Assembly (NCBI RefSeq): GCF_947494875.1
Contig: NZ_CANLWM010000002.1
Span: forward strand, 62,001 to 126,000
Reading direction: 5' to 3'
DNA length: 64,000 nucleotides
Source: an uncultured Williamsia sp.
GTDB lineage: Bacteria; Actinomycetota; Actinomycetes; Mycobacteriales; Mycobacteriaceae
Under the pieces are notes generated by a model. It was given only the letters and a program-made list of their open reading frames with translations. It was not told the DNA's origin and did no database searches. Positions 26,274 to 37,371 of the stretch are shown here, in pieces. The position numbers were made by a program, and so were the translations under genes. Each line of letters opens with the position of its first letter. The first letter of the stretch is position 1.

Positions 26274-26794
26274 CCGTCGATCCGGCGCAGCGCGGTCCGG
26301 TAGTGCTGCGCGTTCGCGTGGTACATCTCGACGTTCATGGCGATGTGCCCCTCGGGCACCTCGTACCCGTCGCGGATCCTGGCCGGGACGCCCAGTGCCA
26401 TCGCGCGGGACGGGACCGCGAAGCCGAACGGCACCACCGCTCCGGCGCCGACGATGGCACCGTCTCCGACGGTCGCACCGTTCAGGACGACGGACCCCGA
26501 CGCGATGAGGGCGTCGTCACCGACGGTCGCCCCCTCGACGTGGGCGTTGTGGCCGAGCACGCAGCGTTCGCCGATCACCGTCGGGTCGATCGGGGTGCAG
26601 TGCACGACGGTGCCGTCCTGGATGTTCGTCTTCGCGCCGATCGTGATGGTGCCGTAGTCGCCCCGCAGGACCGCGCCGGGCCACACCGACACCCCGGGAC
26701 CGAGGACCACCGCCCCGATCACACAGGCGTCGGGATGGACGTAGGCGTCGTCGGCGATCTCCGGCACGCGGTCGTCGAGGGCATAGATGGCCAT
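26270..26794 (-). CDS. Gamma-carbonic-anhydrase-like hexapeptide-repeat protein
   Basis: This 174-residue protein is built of left-handed beta-helix hexapeptides ([39 protein letters not shown]). Conserved His in [10 protein letters not shown] and GHNAHVEG are the metal-ligand positions of YrdA/PaaY-type gamma-carbonic anhydrases. Carbonic anhydrase or CoA-thioesterase activity is possible; the exact role is unknown. TAGATT lies seven bases before ATG 26794. Confidence 0.88.
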   Translation of the reverse strand: MAIYALDDRVPEIADDAYVHPDACVIGAVVLGPGVSVWPGAVLRGDYGTITIGAKTNIQDGTVVHCTPIDPTVIGERCVLGHNAHVEGATVGDDALIASGSVVLNGATVGDGAIVGAGAVVPFGFAVPSRAMALGVPARIRDGYEVPEGHIAMNVEMYHANAQHYRTALRRIDG

Positions 26795-26801
26795 GCGGGC
26801 C

Positions 26802-26807
26802 AATCTA
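26802..26807 (-). promoter_or_regulatory. -10 hexamer for the gamma-CA/ung pair (leaderless type)
   Basis: TAGATT on the minus strand is followed by seven bases and ATG 26794. The same hexamer drives the island genes at 8936 and 12021. Confidence 0.5.
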
Positions 26808-27863
26808 TCCGTGGGCGCTCGGGCGTCCCTCGTCGGACGTCGGGGCGTCGCCGAAGCTCGACCACCCGTGCACCTCGGGACCGCGACCGTCGATGCGCAC
26901 CGGGTCGTCCTCGCGGGCTGCGACGACCACACCGATCTCCGACCACCCGTCCGGGACGGACCCGGAGAAAGTGGCCAGCAGCTGGTGGTCCTCGCCGCCG
27001 CCGAGCACCCAGGGCAGCGGGTCGACGCCGAGTGCGTCCGCCGCGCGGGCGAGATCGACGTCGCGGGGGATGCGCGTGGAGTCCACGTCCACCGCGACAC
27101 CGGCCGCCGACGTCATCGTCAGCAGTTCCTCGACGAGCCCGTCGGACACGTCGGTCATCGACGTGGCGCCATGTGCGGCCGCGATGACGCCCTGCGTGAG
27201 GTCGACGTCCGGGACCCTATGCACGGCGACGAGATTCGAGTATTCGCCAACGCCCGCGACGAGCAGCGCGAGGCCGGCGGCCGACGACCCGACGGGGCCG
27301 CTCACCGCGAGTCTGTCCCCGACGACCGCGCCGTCGAGGCGGGTCGCGGGCCGACCTGCGGTGGTGCCGAGGACCGTGACCGTCACGACGATCTCGGTGG
27401 TGGCGACGAGGTCTCCCCCGACCACCGGCACGCCCCAGTCCGCCGCCGCCGCCGCGATCCCCTCGTCGATGTCGAGCAGGACGCCGACCGGCGTCGACGA
27501 CGGACAACCGAGGGAGACGACGATCCCGACGCCCGCGGCACCCATCGCGGCGACGTCCGCGGCGGCCTGGACGGTGGCGCGACGACCCACGTCGTGGGGC
27601 GAACTCCACTCGAGGCGGAAGTGTCTGTCCTGCACCACCGTGTCGGTGCTGACGACCAGGTCCGGGCGGACGGTCAGTGTGGCCGCGTCGTCGCCGGGTC
27701 CGACCACGACCGGATCGGCGGCGGGGTGCTGCGGCCGACGCTCCTGCGCCACGGCACGCAGGCGGTCGAGGATCACCCGTTCACCGACCTCGGCGACCGT
27801 GCGGTCCCGCCACGGCTGCTCCTCCACGCGGGACCCCTCCTCTCGCCCGCCGCGGTGTGACAC
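26805..27863 (-). CDS. thiL: Thiamine-monophosphate kinase
   Basis: This 352-residue protein has VVVGPGDDAATLTV, STDTVVQDRHFRLEWSSPHD, GGDLVATTEIVVTVTVLG and SMTDVSDGLVEELL, the AIR-synthase-like motifs of ThiL. It makes thiamine diphosphate from thiamine monophosphate and ATP. GTG 27863 is the first start in frame. Its 3' end overlaps the promoter of the downstream gene. Confidence 0.95.
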   Translation of the reverse strand: MSHRGGREEGSRVEEQPWRDRTVAEVGERVILDRLRAVAQERRPQHPAADPVVVGPGDDAATLTVRPDLVVSTDTVVQDRHFRLEWSSPHDVGRRATVQAAADVAAMGAAGVGIVVSLGCPSSTPVGVLLDIDEGIAAAAADWGVPVVGGDLVATTEIVVTVTVLGTTAGRPATRLDGAVVGDRLAVSGPVGSSAAGLALLVAGVGEYSNLVAVHRVPDVDLTQGVIAAAHGATSMTDVSDGLVEELLTMTSAAGVAVDVDSTRIPRDVDLARAADALGVDPLPWVLGGGEDHQLLATFSGSVPDGWSEIGVVVAAREDDPVRIDGRGPEVHGWSSFGDAPTSDEGRPSAHG

Positions 27864-27945
27864 CGACGACCCGGGGTGGCCCGGACGTCACGGCGTCGGC
27901 CAGAATCTCGGTTGAGTCTATGCACGTGGGAGAGGAGCCCGACCG

Positions 27946-28461
27946 GTGGCCGACGAACGCCGCAGCCCGGCACTGATCGCCACCCTGGTGGCGATCCCGG
28001 TGGTGGTCGTCGTGCTCTTCATCGTGGTCGCGGCGAACCGCACCGGCTCCGACGACAGGTCGCTCCCGCTGACCTCCGCGTCCGCGACGCCCTCACCCGA
28101 GTGCACCCGACTGCTCGCCGCGCTGCCGCAGACGTTCGACGGGTACGGGAACCGCTCGCAGGACGGCGGTCTCGTGCAGTGGCCCTCGACACGGTCGGGG
28201 TCCGACAACACCGGCCCGGTGCAGCTGCGGTGCGGTGTGGCGCGTCCGACGGGGCTCGCGCCGACGTCGGCGTTGCAGGTGGTGGACCCGGTGCAGTGGT
28301 TCTCCTCGACGCAGGACTCGCGCGGCACCCTGTGGGTCGCCGTCGACCACCGCCCCTACGTGGCCCTCTGGCTGCCGGTGAACGTGGGCAACGGACCGAT
28401 CACCGACGTCTCGACGGTCATCGACCGTGTACTGCCCCGCGCCTCGCTCGACCTCGGGTAG
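27946..28461 (+). CDS. DUF3515 family membrane-anchored protein
   Basis: GTG 27946 follows GAGGAG. The 171-residue product has an N-terminal membrane helix (ALIATLVAIPVVVVVLFIVV) and an exported domain with CTRLLAALPQTFDGY, PVQLRCGVARPTGL and WVAVDHRPYVALWLP. The family is conserved in mycobacteria between thiL and gpsA (Rv2980 region). Function is unknown. Confidence 0.88.
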   Translation: MADERRSPALIATLVAIPVVVVVLFIVVAANRTGSDDRSLPLTSASATPSPECTRLLAALPQTFDGYGNRSQDGGLVQWPSTRSGSDNTGPVQLRCGVARPTGLAPTSALQVVDPVQWFSSTQDSRGTLWVAVDHRPYVALWLPVNVGNGPITDVSTVIDRVLPRASLDLG

Positions 28462-28483
28462 CGGCCGGACACACCCGCCGCGC

Positions 28484-29545
28484 TCACTCCGGCTTCGTGC
28501 TGCGGCTGAGCAGGGCGATGATCGCGTCCCGGACGGGCAGACCCTCGTGGCAGACGCGATGGACGGCGTCGGTCAGCGGCACGTCGACGCCGTGGGCGGC
28601 GGCGAGCGCCCGGACCGACGAGCACGACTTCACACCCTCGGCGACCTGCCCGTGCGTGGCCTGCTGCGCCTCGTCGAGTGAGCGGCCCTCGCCGAGGCGG
28701 GCGCCGAACGAGCGATTGCGCGACAGCGGTGACGAGCAGGTGGCCACGAGGTCACCGACGCCCGCCAGCCCGGCGAAGGTCTCGGGTCGCGCCCCGAGCG
28801 CCTCGCCGAGGCGGATGGTCTCGGCCAGCCCGCGGGTGATGATCGAGGCGAGGGTGTTCTCCCCCAGTCCTGCGCCCGACGCCATGCCGCAGGCGAGCGC
28901 GATGACGTTCTTCACGGCACCGCCGATCTCGCACCCGACGACGTCGGTGTTGGTGTACGGCCGGAAGTACCTGGTGGTGCAGGCGTTCTGGACGGAGCGG
29001 GCAACCGACTCGTCCCGGCACGCGACCACCGTCGCGGCGGGCTGGCGCAGGGCGACCTCGCGCGCCAGATTCGGCCCCGACAACACCGCGATGCGGTCGT
29101 CGGGGGTGCCCGACACGTCGGCGATGACCTCGGTCATCCGCAGGAGGGTGTCGCTCTCGATGCCCTTGGCCAGCGACAGCACCACGGCCTCCGGCGGGAA
29201 CGTGCCCCGCCACCCGGCGAGGTTGTCCCGCAACGACTGCGACGGCACAGCGCACACCACGAGATCGGCACCGTCGAGAGCCTCCTGCACGTCGGACACC
29301 GCCCGGAGCCCGGACGGGAGGTCGATGCCCGGCAGGTAGTCGGGGTTCACGTGGTCGTCGGTGATGGTCCGGGCCAGTTCCGGGCGACGCGCCCAGAGGG
29401 TCGTCGTCGTCCCGGCGTCGGTGAGGACGGCGGCCATGGCGGTACCCCAGGATCCCGATCCCAGGACGGCCGCGCGGGCGACGACGCGGTCCTCGCCGCC
29501 GGCCGCCGCGGATCCCTCCGTCGGCGTCCCTGCGCTGCTCGACAC
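28484..29545 (-). CDS. gpsA: Glycerol-3-phosphate dehydrogenase [NAD(P)+]
   Basis: From GTG 29545, with AGGAGG seven bases upstream, it is 353 residues including about 25 extra N-terminal residues. [15 protein letters not shown] is the dinucleotide fold and [17 protein letters not shown] holds the catalytic Lys; [16 protein letters not shown] completes the signature. It makes sn-glycerol-3-phosphate for phospholipids. Confidence 0.96.
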   Translation of the reverse strand: MSSSAGTPTEGSAAAGGEDRVVARAAVLGSGSWGTAMAAVLTDAGTTTTLWARRPELARTITDDHVNPDYLPGIDLPSGLRAVSDVQEALDGADLVVCAVPSQSLRDNLAGWRGTFPPEAVVLSLAKGIESDTLLRMTEVIADVSGTPDDRIAVLSGPNLAREVALRQPAATVVACRDESVARSVQNACTTRYFRPYTNTDVVGCEIGGAVKNVIALACGMASGAGLGENTLASIITRGLAETIRLGEALGARPETFAGLAGVGDLVATCSSPLSRNRSFGARLGEGRSLDEAQQATHGQVAEGVKSCSSVRALAAAHGVDVPLTDAVHRVCHEGLPVRDAIIALLSRSTKPE

Positions 29546-29637
29546 GACGCGGCCTCCTGTTCCCGGTCTCGGCACCCGGCGGGCGCTGCCCGACACCCTA
29601 GTGGTCGCCGTCACGCGGGCAGGCGCATCATGGGCGG

Positions 29638-30324
29638 ATGCTCGTCCCGGCGACCGACGCGTTCACGGTGGTGCTCGCCGTGAAGGGGCTGGCCGACGCC
29701 AAATCACGGCTGGCGCCGGTGCTCGGTCCCGCCGACCGGCGCGATCTCGTGCTGGCGATGCTCGCCGACACGGTGGACGCCGCCCAGGGTGCGGGCGCGA
29801 TCGACGTGGTGGTCGTGACCCCGGATGCGACCGTCGCCGCGGCCGCGCAGGCCGTCGGCGCGCGCGCCGTGGCGGACCCCTCGCCGGGAACCCGGCCCGG
29901 TGCCCCCGGCCCCCTCAACGCCGCCCTCGCGCACGGCGTCGACACCGTGCGCATGTCCGCGCCCTACGCGCACGCCGTGGCCCTGCAGGCGGATCTGCCC
30001 ACCCTGCGCCCGGATTCGCTGCACGCCGCGGTCGCGGCAGCGCACGGACACGGCCGCGCGGTGGTGCCCGACCGCTCAGGTGAGGGCACCGCGGCGCTGG
30101 TGCTCGCCGACCCCGTGGACCGGACCATCCTGTTCGGCATGGGATCTGCTGCAGCACATCGTGACTCAGGCGCCGTCGATCTCACCGACGGGGACGATCG
30201 GTGGCCCGACCTACGCACCGACGTCGACACCGTCGAGGATCTGGCCGCGGCTCGCCGCCTGGGCGTCGGCGTCCGCACCGATCGCGTGCTGCGGGGGCTG
30301 AATGCCCCGGTCTGTGGTCGCTGA
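29638..30324 (+). CDS. fbiD: Phosphoenolpyruvate guanylyltransferase (F420 synthesis)
   Basis: The 228-residue protein has [20 protein letters not shown], a nucleotidyltransferase start, [12 protein letters not shown] for metal binding and [19 protein letters not shown] at the end, matching CofC/FbiD. It activates PEP with GTP for F420 side-chain synthesis. CATCAT lies six bases before ATG 29638, suggesting a leaderless mRNA. Its position between gpsA and ppk is the mycobacterial order. Confidence 0.92.
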   Translation: MLVPATDAFTVVLAVKGLADAKSRLAPVLGPADRRDLVLAMLADTVDAAQGAGAIDVVVVTPDATVAAAAQAVGARAVADPSPGTRPGAPGPLNAALAHGVDTVRMSAPYAHAVALQADLPTLRPDSLHAAVAAAHGHGRAVVPDRSGEGTAALVLADPVDRTILFGMGSAAAHRDSGAVDLTDGDDRWPDLRTDVDTVEDLAAARRLGVGVRTDRVLRGLNAPVCGR

Positions 30325-30402
30325 CCGGCGAACCGTCGCCCCCGCGCGCGTCATGCCACCGTGACCCCACGCGGCACCACGGCGATGCGTCATGATGGTG
30401 CG

Positions 30403-32583
30403 GTGAGTTCCACGGAGAGCCAGCAGACCGAGTCCGCGTCCGGTTCGGTGGAGACGACGAGCCTGCCCGTCGCACCACCGGCGGCCACGCTCCTCCCCGA
30501 CGAGGGCGCGGACCTGCCCGACGATCGCTACCTCAACCGCGAGCTCAGTTGGCTCGACTTCAACTCCCGTGTCCTCGCGCTCGCGGAGGACACCTCGCTG
30601 CCCCTGCTGGACCGCGCGAAGTTCCTCGCCATCTTCGCCTCCAACCTCGACGAGTTCTTCATGGTCCGGGTGGCCGGACTCAAGCGGCGCGACGAGACCG
30701 GCCTCTCCGTCCGGTCGGCCGATGGCATGTCCCCGCGTGAGCAGCTCGCGCTGATCGCGCGTCGCACGCAGACCATCGCCGAGCGGCATGCACGCGTCTT
30801 CCTCGACTCCGTCCGTCCAGCGTTGGCCGACAACAACATCGACATCGTCACCTGGGACGGCCTGTCCGATCCCGAACGCGCCCGGATGGCCGAGTACTTC
30901 CACGACGAGGTGTTCCCGGTCCTCACGCCGCTCGCCGTCGACCCCGCGCACCCCTTCCCCTACATCTCCGGGCTGTCGCTGAACCTGGCCGTCACGGTCC
31001 GCGACGTCACCGAGGGCGGTGAACACTTCGCCCGGGTCAAGGTGCCCGACAACGTGAGTCGGTTCGTCGAGGTCAACCGTCTGATGCCGGCGGTCGACGG
31101 GCCGCCGCGCACCATCCTGCTGCCCATGGAGACGCTCATCGCGGCGAACCTCGACCACCTCTTCCCGGGGATGGAGATCGTCGAGCACCACGTCTTCCGG
31201 ATCACCCGCAACGCCGATTTCGAGGTGGAGGAGGACCGGGACGAGGATCTCCTGCAGGCTCTCGAACGCGAACTGGCACGACGACGTTTCGGGTCGCCGG
31301 TACGCCTCGAGGTCGCCGACGACATGAGCGAGCACATGCTCGAACTGCTGCTGCGCGAACTCGACGTGAACCCCGCCGACGTCATCGAGGTGCCGGGACT
31401 CCTCGACCTGTCCTGCCTGTTCCAGGTCTTCGCCCTCGACCGCCCGCTGCTCAAGGACCGCCCGTTCGTGCCGGCGACGCACCCGGCATTCGGCGAGCGC
31501 GAGACGCCGAAGTCGGTGTTCGCGACGCTGCGCGAGGGCGACGTGCTGGTCCACCACCCCTACGACTCGTTCTCCACCAGCGTTCAACGGTTCATCGAGC
31601 AGGCGGCGTCGGACCCGCAGGTCCTCGCGATCAAGCAGACGCTGTACCGGACCTCCGGTGACTCGCCGATCGTCAACGCGCTCATCGACGCGGCCGAGGC
31701 GGGCAAGCAGGTCGTCGCACTCGTGGAGATCAAGGCGCGCTTCGACGAGCAGGCCAACATCAAGTGGGCGAGGCAGTTGGAACAGGCCGGCGTGCACGTC
31801 GTCTACGGTCTCGTCGGACTCAAGACCCATTGCAAGACATGCCTCGTCGTGCGACGTGAGGGCTCGACGATCCGCCGGTACTGCCACATCGGCACGGGCA
31901 ACTACAACCCCAAGACCGCGCGGCTGTACGAGGACGTGGGCCTGCTCACCGCCGCCCCCGACATCGGCGCCGATCTGACGGACCTGTTCAACACGCTCAC
32001 CGGCTACTCCCGCAAGCAGGAGTACCGAAACCTGCTCGTGGCGCCGCACGGCGTGCGTGCGGGCATCGTCGCGCGCATCCACGCCGAGATCGAGCGCCAC
32101 GCAGCCGGCGACGACCGCGCGCGGATCCGCTTGAAGGCCAACGCGCTCGTCGACGAGCAGGTGATCGACGCGCTGTACCGCGCCTCGCAGGCGGGCGTAC
32201 CGGTCGAGGTGGTGGTACGCGGGATCTGCGCGCTGCGTCCGGGCATGCCCGGCGTCAGCGAGAACATCACCGTGCGCTCGATCCTCGGGCAGTTCCTCGA
32301 GCACTCACGGATCCTGCATTTCGGCGCGCTCGACGAGTACTGGATCGGGTCGGCGGACATGATGCACCGCAACCTCGATCGGCGGATCGAGGTGATGGCA
32401 CAGGTGAAGGACCAGCGGCTCACGCGCGAACTGGGTGACATCTTCGCGTCCGCGCTCGACCCGACCACCCGGTGTTGGGTCCTGGAGTCGAGTGGCAGCT
32501 GGACGGCCTCACCCGCCGCCGGCGAGGACGTGCGCGACCATCAGCAGCAGCTGATGCGTCGGCACCACAGCAGGGCCGACTAG
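30403..32583 (+). CDS. ppk: Polyphosphate kinase 1
   Basis: The protein has 726 residues from GTG 30403, which has CATGAT six bases upstream; the frame is open back to 30361. [20 protein letters not shown] begins the conserved N domain. [20 protein letters not shown] holds the autophosphorylated His, and [20 protein letters not shown] holds the second His. It makes polyphosphate from ATP at the membrane. Confidence 0.97.
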   Translation: MSSTESQQTESASGSVETTSLPVAPPAATLLPDEGADLPDDRYLNRELSWLDFNSRVLALAEDTSLPLLDRAKFLAIFASNLDEFFMVRVAGLKRRDETGLSVRSADGMSPREQLALIARRTQTIAERHARVFLDSVRPALADNNIDIVTWDGLSDPERARMAEYFHDEVFPVLTPLAVDPAHPFPYISGLSLNLAVTVRDVTEGGEHFARVKVPDNVSRFVEVNRLMPAVDGPPRTILLPMETLIAANLDHLFPGMEIVEHHVFRITRNADFEVEEDRDEDLLQALERELARRRFGSPVRLEVADDMSEHMLELLLRELDVNPADVIEVPGLLDLSCLFQVFALDRPLLKDRPFVPATHPAFGERETPKSVFATLREGDVLVHHPYDSFSTSVQRFIEQAASDPQVLAIKQTLYRTSGDSPIVNALIDAAEAGKQVVALVEIKARFDEQANIKWARQLEQAGVHVVYGLVGLKTHCKTCLVVRREGSTIRRYCHIGTGNYNPKTARLYEDVGLLTAAPDIGADLTDLFNTLTGYSRKQEYRNLLVAPHGVRAGIVARIHAEIERHAAGDDRARIRLKANALVDEQVIDALYRASQAGVPVEVVVRGICALRPGMPGVSENITVRSILGQFLEHSRILHFGALDEYWIGSADMMHRNLDRRIEVMAQVKDQRLTRELGDIFASALDPTTRCWVLESSGSWTASPAAGEDVRDHQQQLMRRHHSRAD

Positions 32584-32596
32584 GCCGACCGCGGTG

Positions 32597-33493
32597 ATGG
32601 CAGCACAGAAGCGGACCGTGTACGCCGCAGGCGGTGTCGTCTGGCGGCCCACCCACGGCGGTGGCGGGGTCGAGATCGCTCTCATCCACCGACCGCGGTA
32701 CGACGACTGGACCCTGCCCAAGGGCAAGCGGGAGTCCGGTGAGAACCTCGTCGCCACCGCGGTGCGGGAGATCGCCGAGGAGACCGGCAGTTCCACGCGG
32801 CTCGGGCGTCGCGTGGCGACCGTCGGGTACGAGGTGCCCGCCGGACGCAAGGTCGTGCACTACTGGTCGGCACGGTGGTGCGGCGGCGAGTTCACGGTCA
32901 ACGAGGAGGTCGACCGACTCCGCTGGATGTCCCCCGCCGATGCCGCCGGCGGCCTGAGCTACAAGGCCGATCGGAAGGTGCTCGCGGAGTTCACCCGTCT
33001 CCCCGCGGATCTGCACACGGTCCTCGTCGTCCGCCACGCCAAGGCGGGGCGCGCGTCACGATACCGAGGCGACGACCGACTGCGCCCGTTGGAGCGGGTG
33101 GGTCGGCTGCAGGCGGAGAAGATCGTCGACCAGGCAGTGGCTTTCGGCGCCCGGTACGTGCACTCCGCGGACCGCACCCGCTGCATGCAGACGGTGGAAC
33201 CGCTCGCTCGCGAACTCGGCACCGCGATCACCGTCGAACGCGCGCTGTCCGAGGAGGCCTATCGGGCCGACCCCGCGCCCGCGCTCGCCCGGATACGTGA
33301 GATCGCCGCGCTCGACGACGTCCACGTCGTCTGCAGCCAGGGCAAGGTGATCCCGGGCCTCATGCAGGCCTGGGCCGGCTCCGACGGGATCTCGTTGCCC
33401 CGGGCGCGCAACCGCAAGGCCAGCATGTGGGTCGTGTCGATGCTCGACGGCAGGATGGTCGCCGCCGACCACGTCGACAGCCCCCTGCGCTGA
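32597..33493 (+). CDS. mutT1: Nudix plus histidine-phosphatase fusion (MutT1-like)
   Basis: The 298-residue product starts at ATG 32597, or the GTG one codon earlier. The Nudix box GKRESGENLVATAVREIAEE plus TG lies in the N-terminal half. The C-terminal half is a SixA-like phosphatase with VLVVRHAKAG and ADRTRCMQTVEPLA. This two-domain layout is that of mycobacterial MutT1, which hydrolyses 8-oxo-dGTP/8-oxo-GTP and diadenosine polyphosphates. It follows ppk by 13 bases. Confidence 0.93.
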   Translation: MAAQKRTVYAAGGVVWRPTHGGGGVEIALIHRPRYDDWTLPKGKRESGENLVATAVREIAEETGSSTRLGRRVATVGYEVPAGRKVVHYWSARWCGGEFTVNEEVDRLRWMSPADAAGGLSYKADRKVLAEFTRLPADLHTVLVVRHAKAGRASRYRGDDRLRPLERVGRLQAEKIVDQAVAFGARYVHSADRTRCMQTVEPLARELGTAITVERALSEEAYRADPAPALARIREIAALDDVHVVCSQGKVIPGLMQAWAGSDGISLPRARNRKASMWVVSMLDGRMVAADHVDSPLR

Positions 33494-33510
33494 GGCGGAC
33501 CCGGACAGAC

Positions 33511-33551
33511 GACGACCCCCGGACGGTGGGAAGTCCCGTCCGGGGGTCGTC
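33511..33551. terminator. Strong bidirectional terminator, mutT1/hupB
   Basis: A perfect 16-base stem (33511-33526 with 33536-33551) with a 9-base loop lies between converging genes. Confidence 0.9.
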
Positions 33552-33579
33552 GATGTCGTGCGTTCGCCCGTGAGGCGCG

Positions 33580-34245
33580 TCAGCGCTTGCGGGCCGGAGC
33601 CTTCTTGGCGGCAGCCTTCTTCACCGGCGCGGTCTTCTTGGCGACCGTCTTCTTCGCCGCGGTGGCCTTCTTCGCGGGCGCGCTCTTCTTCGCCGCGGTG
33701 GTGGTCTTCTTGGCCGCCGCCGTGGTCTTCTTCGCCGGCGTGGTCTTCTTGACCGCGGTCGCCGTCTTCTTCGCTGCGGCCGTGGTCTTCTTGGCCGCCG
33801 CCGTGGTCTTCTTCGCCGGCGTCGTCTTCTTGGCCGCCGTGGCGGTCTTCTTCGCTGCCGCGGTGGTCTTCTTGGCCGCGGTGGTGGCCTTCTTGGCCGC
33901 GGTCTTCGTCGGCGTGGCGGTGGCGCTGCTGCCGCGCTTCACGGCCGGGCCGGTCGCGCTGAGCTTCTGCTTGCCGGCGACGACGGCCTTGAACTGGGCA
34001 CCCGGGCGGAACGCCGGGACGGACGTCGGACGGACCTTCACGGTCTCGCCGGTGCGCGGGTTACGGGCGACGCGAGCGGCGCGCTTGCGCTTCTCGAACA
34101 CACCGAAACCGGTGATCGTCACGCTCTCACCCTTGTTCACCGCGCGAACGATCGTGTCCACCACGTGCTCGACGGCATCGGTCGCCGTCCGCCTGTCGGT
34201 GTCCAACTTCTTCGTCAGCTCTTCTATGAGCTCTGCCTTGTTCAT
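33580..34245 (-). CDS. hupB: Histone-like HU protein with long basic tail
   Basis: This 221-residue protein starts at ATG 34245 behind GGAGG. Residues 1-90 are a standard HU fold ([48 protein letters not shown]). Residues 93-221 are Lys/Ala/Thr repeats such as [20 protein letters not shown], like the H1-type tail of mycobacterial HupB. It compacts DNA; the tail is a known target of acetylation in mycobacteria. The tail DNA (33590-33930) is internally repetitive and prone to length change. Confidence 0.96.
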   Translation of the reverse strand: MNKAELIEELTKKLDTDRRTATDAVEHVVDTIVRAVNKGESVTITGFGVFEKRKRAARVARNPRTGETVKVRPTSVPAFRPGAQFKAVVAGKQKLSATGPAVKRGSSATATPTKTAAKKATTAAKKTTAAAKKTATAAKKTTPAKKTTAAAKKTTAAAKKTATAVKKTTPAKKTTAAAKKTTTAAKKSAPAKKATAAKKTVAKKTAPVKKAAAKKAPARKR

Positions 34246-34413
34246 GGATCAACCTCCGCAAGCTGGTGGCCCACGTTGAGCCAGCTACAGCACACGGTAA
34301 ACGTCGTGGTGGCAAACTTCCATGACCCGCGCACGAAATTCCGGGCGTGGCGCGGTGTTTCTGGTACCCGGATCCTAGAATCCGCCCCCCACAGGGGTTG
34401 TCGGGACCCCGGC

Positions 34414-35001
34414 CTACAGGGTCGCCGGCTTCCAGGCCGGACGGGTCGCCTCGAACTCGGAAATGGCCTCTACCTGCCGCAACGTCAACCCGATGTCGTC
34501 GAGACCCTCCATCAGACGCCACCGCGTGTAGTCGTCAATGCCGAAGCGCACCACCAGGTCACCGACGGTCACGGTCCGATCCTCAAGACTGACCGTGATT
34601 TCCGTCCCCGGAGCCTCCTCGAGGCGTTTCCAGATCAGTTCGACGTCGGACTGCTCGACCTCCGCGGCCACCAGACCGGCCTTCCCGGCGTTGCCGCGGA
34701 AGATGTCAGCGAAGCGTGACGAGATCACCACGCGGAACCCGAAGTCCGACAGGGCCCACACGGCGTGCTCGCGGGAGGACCCGGTGCCGAAGTCCGGACC
34801 GGCCACCAAGACCGAGCCGCGCGACCACGGTTCGTTGTTGAGGATGAAGTCGGGGTCGTTGCGCCACGCGGCGAACAGCCCGTCCTCGAAGCCGGTCCGG
34901 GTGACCCGCTTGAGGTAGACGGCAGGGATGATCTGGTCGGTGTCGACGTTGCTGCGGCGCAGCGGCACGCCGATCCCCGTGTGGTCGATGAACGGTTCCA
35001 T
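34414..35001 (-). CDS. leuD: 3-isopropylmalate dehydratase small subunit
   Basis: The 195-residue protein starts at ATG 35001 behind [45 protein letters not shown] and [18 protein letters not shown] are LeuD motifs. It pairs with LeuC in leucine synthesis and follows it by 39 bases. Confidence 0.97.
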   Translation of the reverse strand: MEPFIDHTGIGVPLRRSNVDTDQIIPAVYLKRVTRTGFEDGLFAAWRNDPDFILNNEPWSRGSVLVAGPDFGTGSSREHAVWALSDFGFRVVISSRFADIFRGNAGKAGLVAAEVEQSDVELIWKRLEEAPGTEITVSLEDRTVTVGDLVVRFGIDDYTRWRLMEGLDDIGLTLRQVEAISEFEATRPAWKPATL

Positions 35002-35040
35002 TGCGGTGCCTTCCGGTACTGGGTGGTCGGGGCTCAGGTG

Positions 35041-36486
35041 TCAGCGCGCGAGATCCGCAGGGGCGGCGAGCCGTCCCCGGACCGCGGTCGCCGCCGCGAC
35101 GGCCGGGGAGACGAGGTGGGTGCGGCCACCCTTGCCCTGCCGTCCCTCGAAATTGCGGTTCGACGTGGAGGCGCACCGCTCACCGGGTGCGAGCTGATCG
35201 GGGTTCATGCCCAGGCACATCGAGCACCCGGCCTGCCGCCACTCCGCGCCCGCCGCCCGGAACACCGCGTCGAGACCCTCGTCCTCGGCCTGCTTCTTCA
35301 CCCGCATCGAGCCGGGCACCACCAACATCCGGACGCCCTCGGCGACTCGTCGGCCCTCGAGCACTCCGGCCGCGGCCCGCAGGTCCTCGATCCGTCCGTT
35401 GGTGCACGAGCCCAGGAACACCGCGTCGACAGCGACGTCCCGCAGCGGCGTGCCGGGCGTGAGATCCATGTACGCCAGTGCCTTCTCGGCCGACTGCGCA
35501 CGGGTCTCGTCGGCCATCTCGGCGGGGTCCGGGACCGTGTCGCCCAGCGGCGCACCCTGGCCGGGGTTGGTTCCCCAGGTCACGAACGGGGTGAGCGCGC
35601 TCGCGTCGATGTGCACCTCGGTGTCGTACCGGGCGCCCGGATCGGTCCGGAGCGAATCCCAGTGCGCCACCGCCGCGTCCCACTCGGCACCCGTCGGGGC
35701 GTGCGGGCGGCCCTGCAGGTAGTCGTACGTGGTCTGGTCGGGTGCGATCATCCCGGCGCGGGCTCCGGCCTCGATCGACATGTTGCAGATGGTCATCCGC
35801 GCCTCCATCGACAACTTCTCGATGGCGCTGCCGCGGTACTCGAGCACGTGCCCCTGCCCGCCCCCCGTCCCGATCTTCGCGATGATCGCGAGGATCAGGT
35901 CCTTGCTCGTGACACCCTCGGGGAGTTCACCGTCGACGGTGATCGCCATGGTCTTGAAGGGCCGCAACGACAACGTCTGCGTGGCCAGCACGTGCTCGAC
36001 CTCGGAGGTGCCGATGCCCATCGCGATCGCACCGAACGCGCCGTGGGTGGAGGTGTGACTGTCGCCGCACACGATCGTCATGCCCGGCTGCGTGAGCCCG
36101 AGCTGCGGCCCGATGATGTGGACGATCCCCTGCTCGGCATCCCCCATGGGGTGCAACCGGATCCCGAACTCCTCGCAGTTGCGGCGGAGCGTCTCGACCT
36201 GGGTCCGCGAGACGGGGTCGGCGATCGGCTTGTCGATGTCGACGGTCGGGACGTTGTGGTCCTCGGTCGCGATCGTGAGATCCGGCCTGCGCACCGGCCT
36301 CCCGGCCAGGCGGAGTCCCTCGAACGCCTGCGGGCTGGTCACCTCGTGGACGAGGTGGAGGTCGATGTAGATGAGGTCCGGGTCGCGTTGCCCGCTGGCG
36401 TCGGCCTCGCCGGCACGCACGACGTGCTCGTCCCAGACCTTCTCGGCCAGCGTCCGCGGAGCGGTGGTCGTCCCTGCTGTGCTCAT
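35041..36486 (-). CDS. leuC: 3-isopropylmalate dehydratase large subunit
   Basis: The 481-residue protein starts at ATG 36486, or the ATG five codons upstream. The 4Fe-4S Cys are in [14 protein letters not shown] and [32 protein letters not shown] is the aconitase signature. It is transcribed divergently from the IclR gene 85 bases away, which is therefore the likely regulator. Confidence 0.97.
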   Translation of the reverse strand: MSTAGTTTAPRTLAEKVWDEHVVRAGEADASGQRDPDLIYIDLHLVHEVTSPQAFEGLRLAGRPVRRPDLTIATEDHNVPTVDIDKPIADPVSRTQVETLRRNCEEFGIRLHPMGDAEQGIVHIIGPQLGLTQPGMTIVCGDSHTSTHGAFGAIAMGIGTSEVEHVLATQTLSLRPFKTMAITVDGELPEGVTSKDLILAIIAKIGTGGGQGHVLEYRGSAIEKLSMEARMTICNMSIEAGARAGMIAPDQTTYDYLQGRPHAPTGAEWDAAVAHWDSLRTDPGARYDTEVHIDASALTPFVTWGTNPGQGAPLGDTVPDPAEMADETRAQSAEKALAYMDLTPGTPLRDVAVDAVFLGSCTNGRIEDLRAAAGVLEGRRVAEGVRMLVVPGSMRVKKQAEDEGLDAVFRAAGAEWRQAGCSMCLGMNPDQLAPGERCASTSNRNFEGRQGKGGRTHLVSPAVAAATAVRGRLAAPADLAR

Positions 36487-36559
36487 CTGCGTTCCCCACA
36501 TCTCGACGTCTGTCCCGGATCGTCCGGCCCGAATTCGGGCGTTTCAGCATGCGGGACGC

Positions 36560-36565
36560 TAGTAT
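36560..36565 (+). promoter_or_regulatory. -10 hexamer of the iclR gene (leaderless type)
   Basis: TAGTAT is followed by six bases and ATG 36572. The 85-base gap to leuC must hold both promoters and any operator. Confidence 0.5.
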
Positions 36566-36571
36566 CGGCCT

Positions 36572-37327
36572 ATGGGACATCCTAGCGCACCCCCGGCCGC
36601 CTCCGTGGCCGCGTCGGAGATGACGGTGAGCGGCGTCGGCGTCCTCGACAAGTCGGTCGCCGTGTTGTGGGCGATCGCCGAGCGGCCACGGAACCTGGCC
36701 GAACTCTGTTCGTACACCGGGCTGCCACGGGCCACGGCACACCGACTCGCCATGGGGCTGGAGACACACCGCCTGCTCACCCGCGACGGTGCGGGCCGCT
36801 GGTGCCCGGGCCCGGCTCTCGCGGAGCTCGCGGCCGGCGCGGGCGACGCCGTCCGAGACGCGGCACTGATGGTGCTGCCGCGACTGCGCGAGATCACCGG
36901 CGAGTCCGTCCAGCTGTACCGACGCGAAGGCGCGCAACGGGTCTGCGTCGCGGCGATGGAACCACCGACCGGCCTGCGGGACACCGTGCCGGTGGGATCA
37001 CGTCTGCCCATGACCGCCGGCTCCGGCGCGAAGGTCCTGCTCGCATGGGCCGATCCCGCCACGCAGCGCACGCTTCTCCCGGAGAGTGCCTTCACAGACA
37101 GGTCTCTCGTCGACATCCGTCGGCGCGGGTGGGCACAGAGTGCAGGCGAACGTGAACCGGGCGTGGCCAGTGTGTCGGCACCCGTCCGCGACGCCACCGG
37201 GGACGTCGTCGCCGCGATCTCGGTGTCCGGACCGATCGACCGGATGGGTCGTCGCCCTGGTGCGCGGTGGGCGGCCGACCTGCTCGCCGCCGCCGACGCG
37301 ATCCACGCGCGTCTCGTCCACGGATGA
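36572..37327 (+). CDS. IclR family regulator divergent from leuCD
   Basis: The 251-residue protein has an N-terminal winged HTH (VLDKSVAVLWAIAERPRNLA, ELCSYTGLPRATAHRLAMGL). The C-terminal effector domain contains LREITGESVQLYRREGAQRV and the SAPVRDATGDVVAAISVSGP motif. Its mycobacterial counterpart (Rv2989) also sits divergent from leuCD, so control of leucine genes is likely. The effector is unknown. Confidence 0.93.
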   Translation: MGHPSAPPAASVAASEMTVSGVGVLDKSVAVLWAIAERPRNLAELCSYTGLPRATAHRLAMGLETHRLLTRDGAGRWCPGPALAELAAGAGDAVRDAALMVLPRLREITGESVQLYRREGAQRVCVAAMEPPTGLRDTVPVGSRLPMTAGSGAKVLLAWADPATQRTLLPESAFTDRSLVDIRRRGWAQSAGEREPGVASVSAPVRDATGDVVAAISVSGPIDRMGRRPGARWAADLLAAADAIHARLVHG

Positions 37328-37371
37328 CCGGGGCGTAAGTTCGGCGACGAGTCGACCGAGGAGGCCCCGAC

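Noticed and set aside
30211-32304. Very long open frame antisense to ppk
   Set aside because: Reverse-frame openness is expected in high-GC genes; the product is low-complexity and matches nothing, while ppk is certain.
33590-33930. Repeat-rich DNA resembling a satellite or CRISPR
   Set aside because: It is the coding sequence of the Lys/Ala-rich HU tail, in frame throughout.
34246-34413. Possible small RNA or riboswitch between hupB and leuD
   Set aside because: Only 168 bases with no strong structure that I can support.
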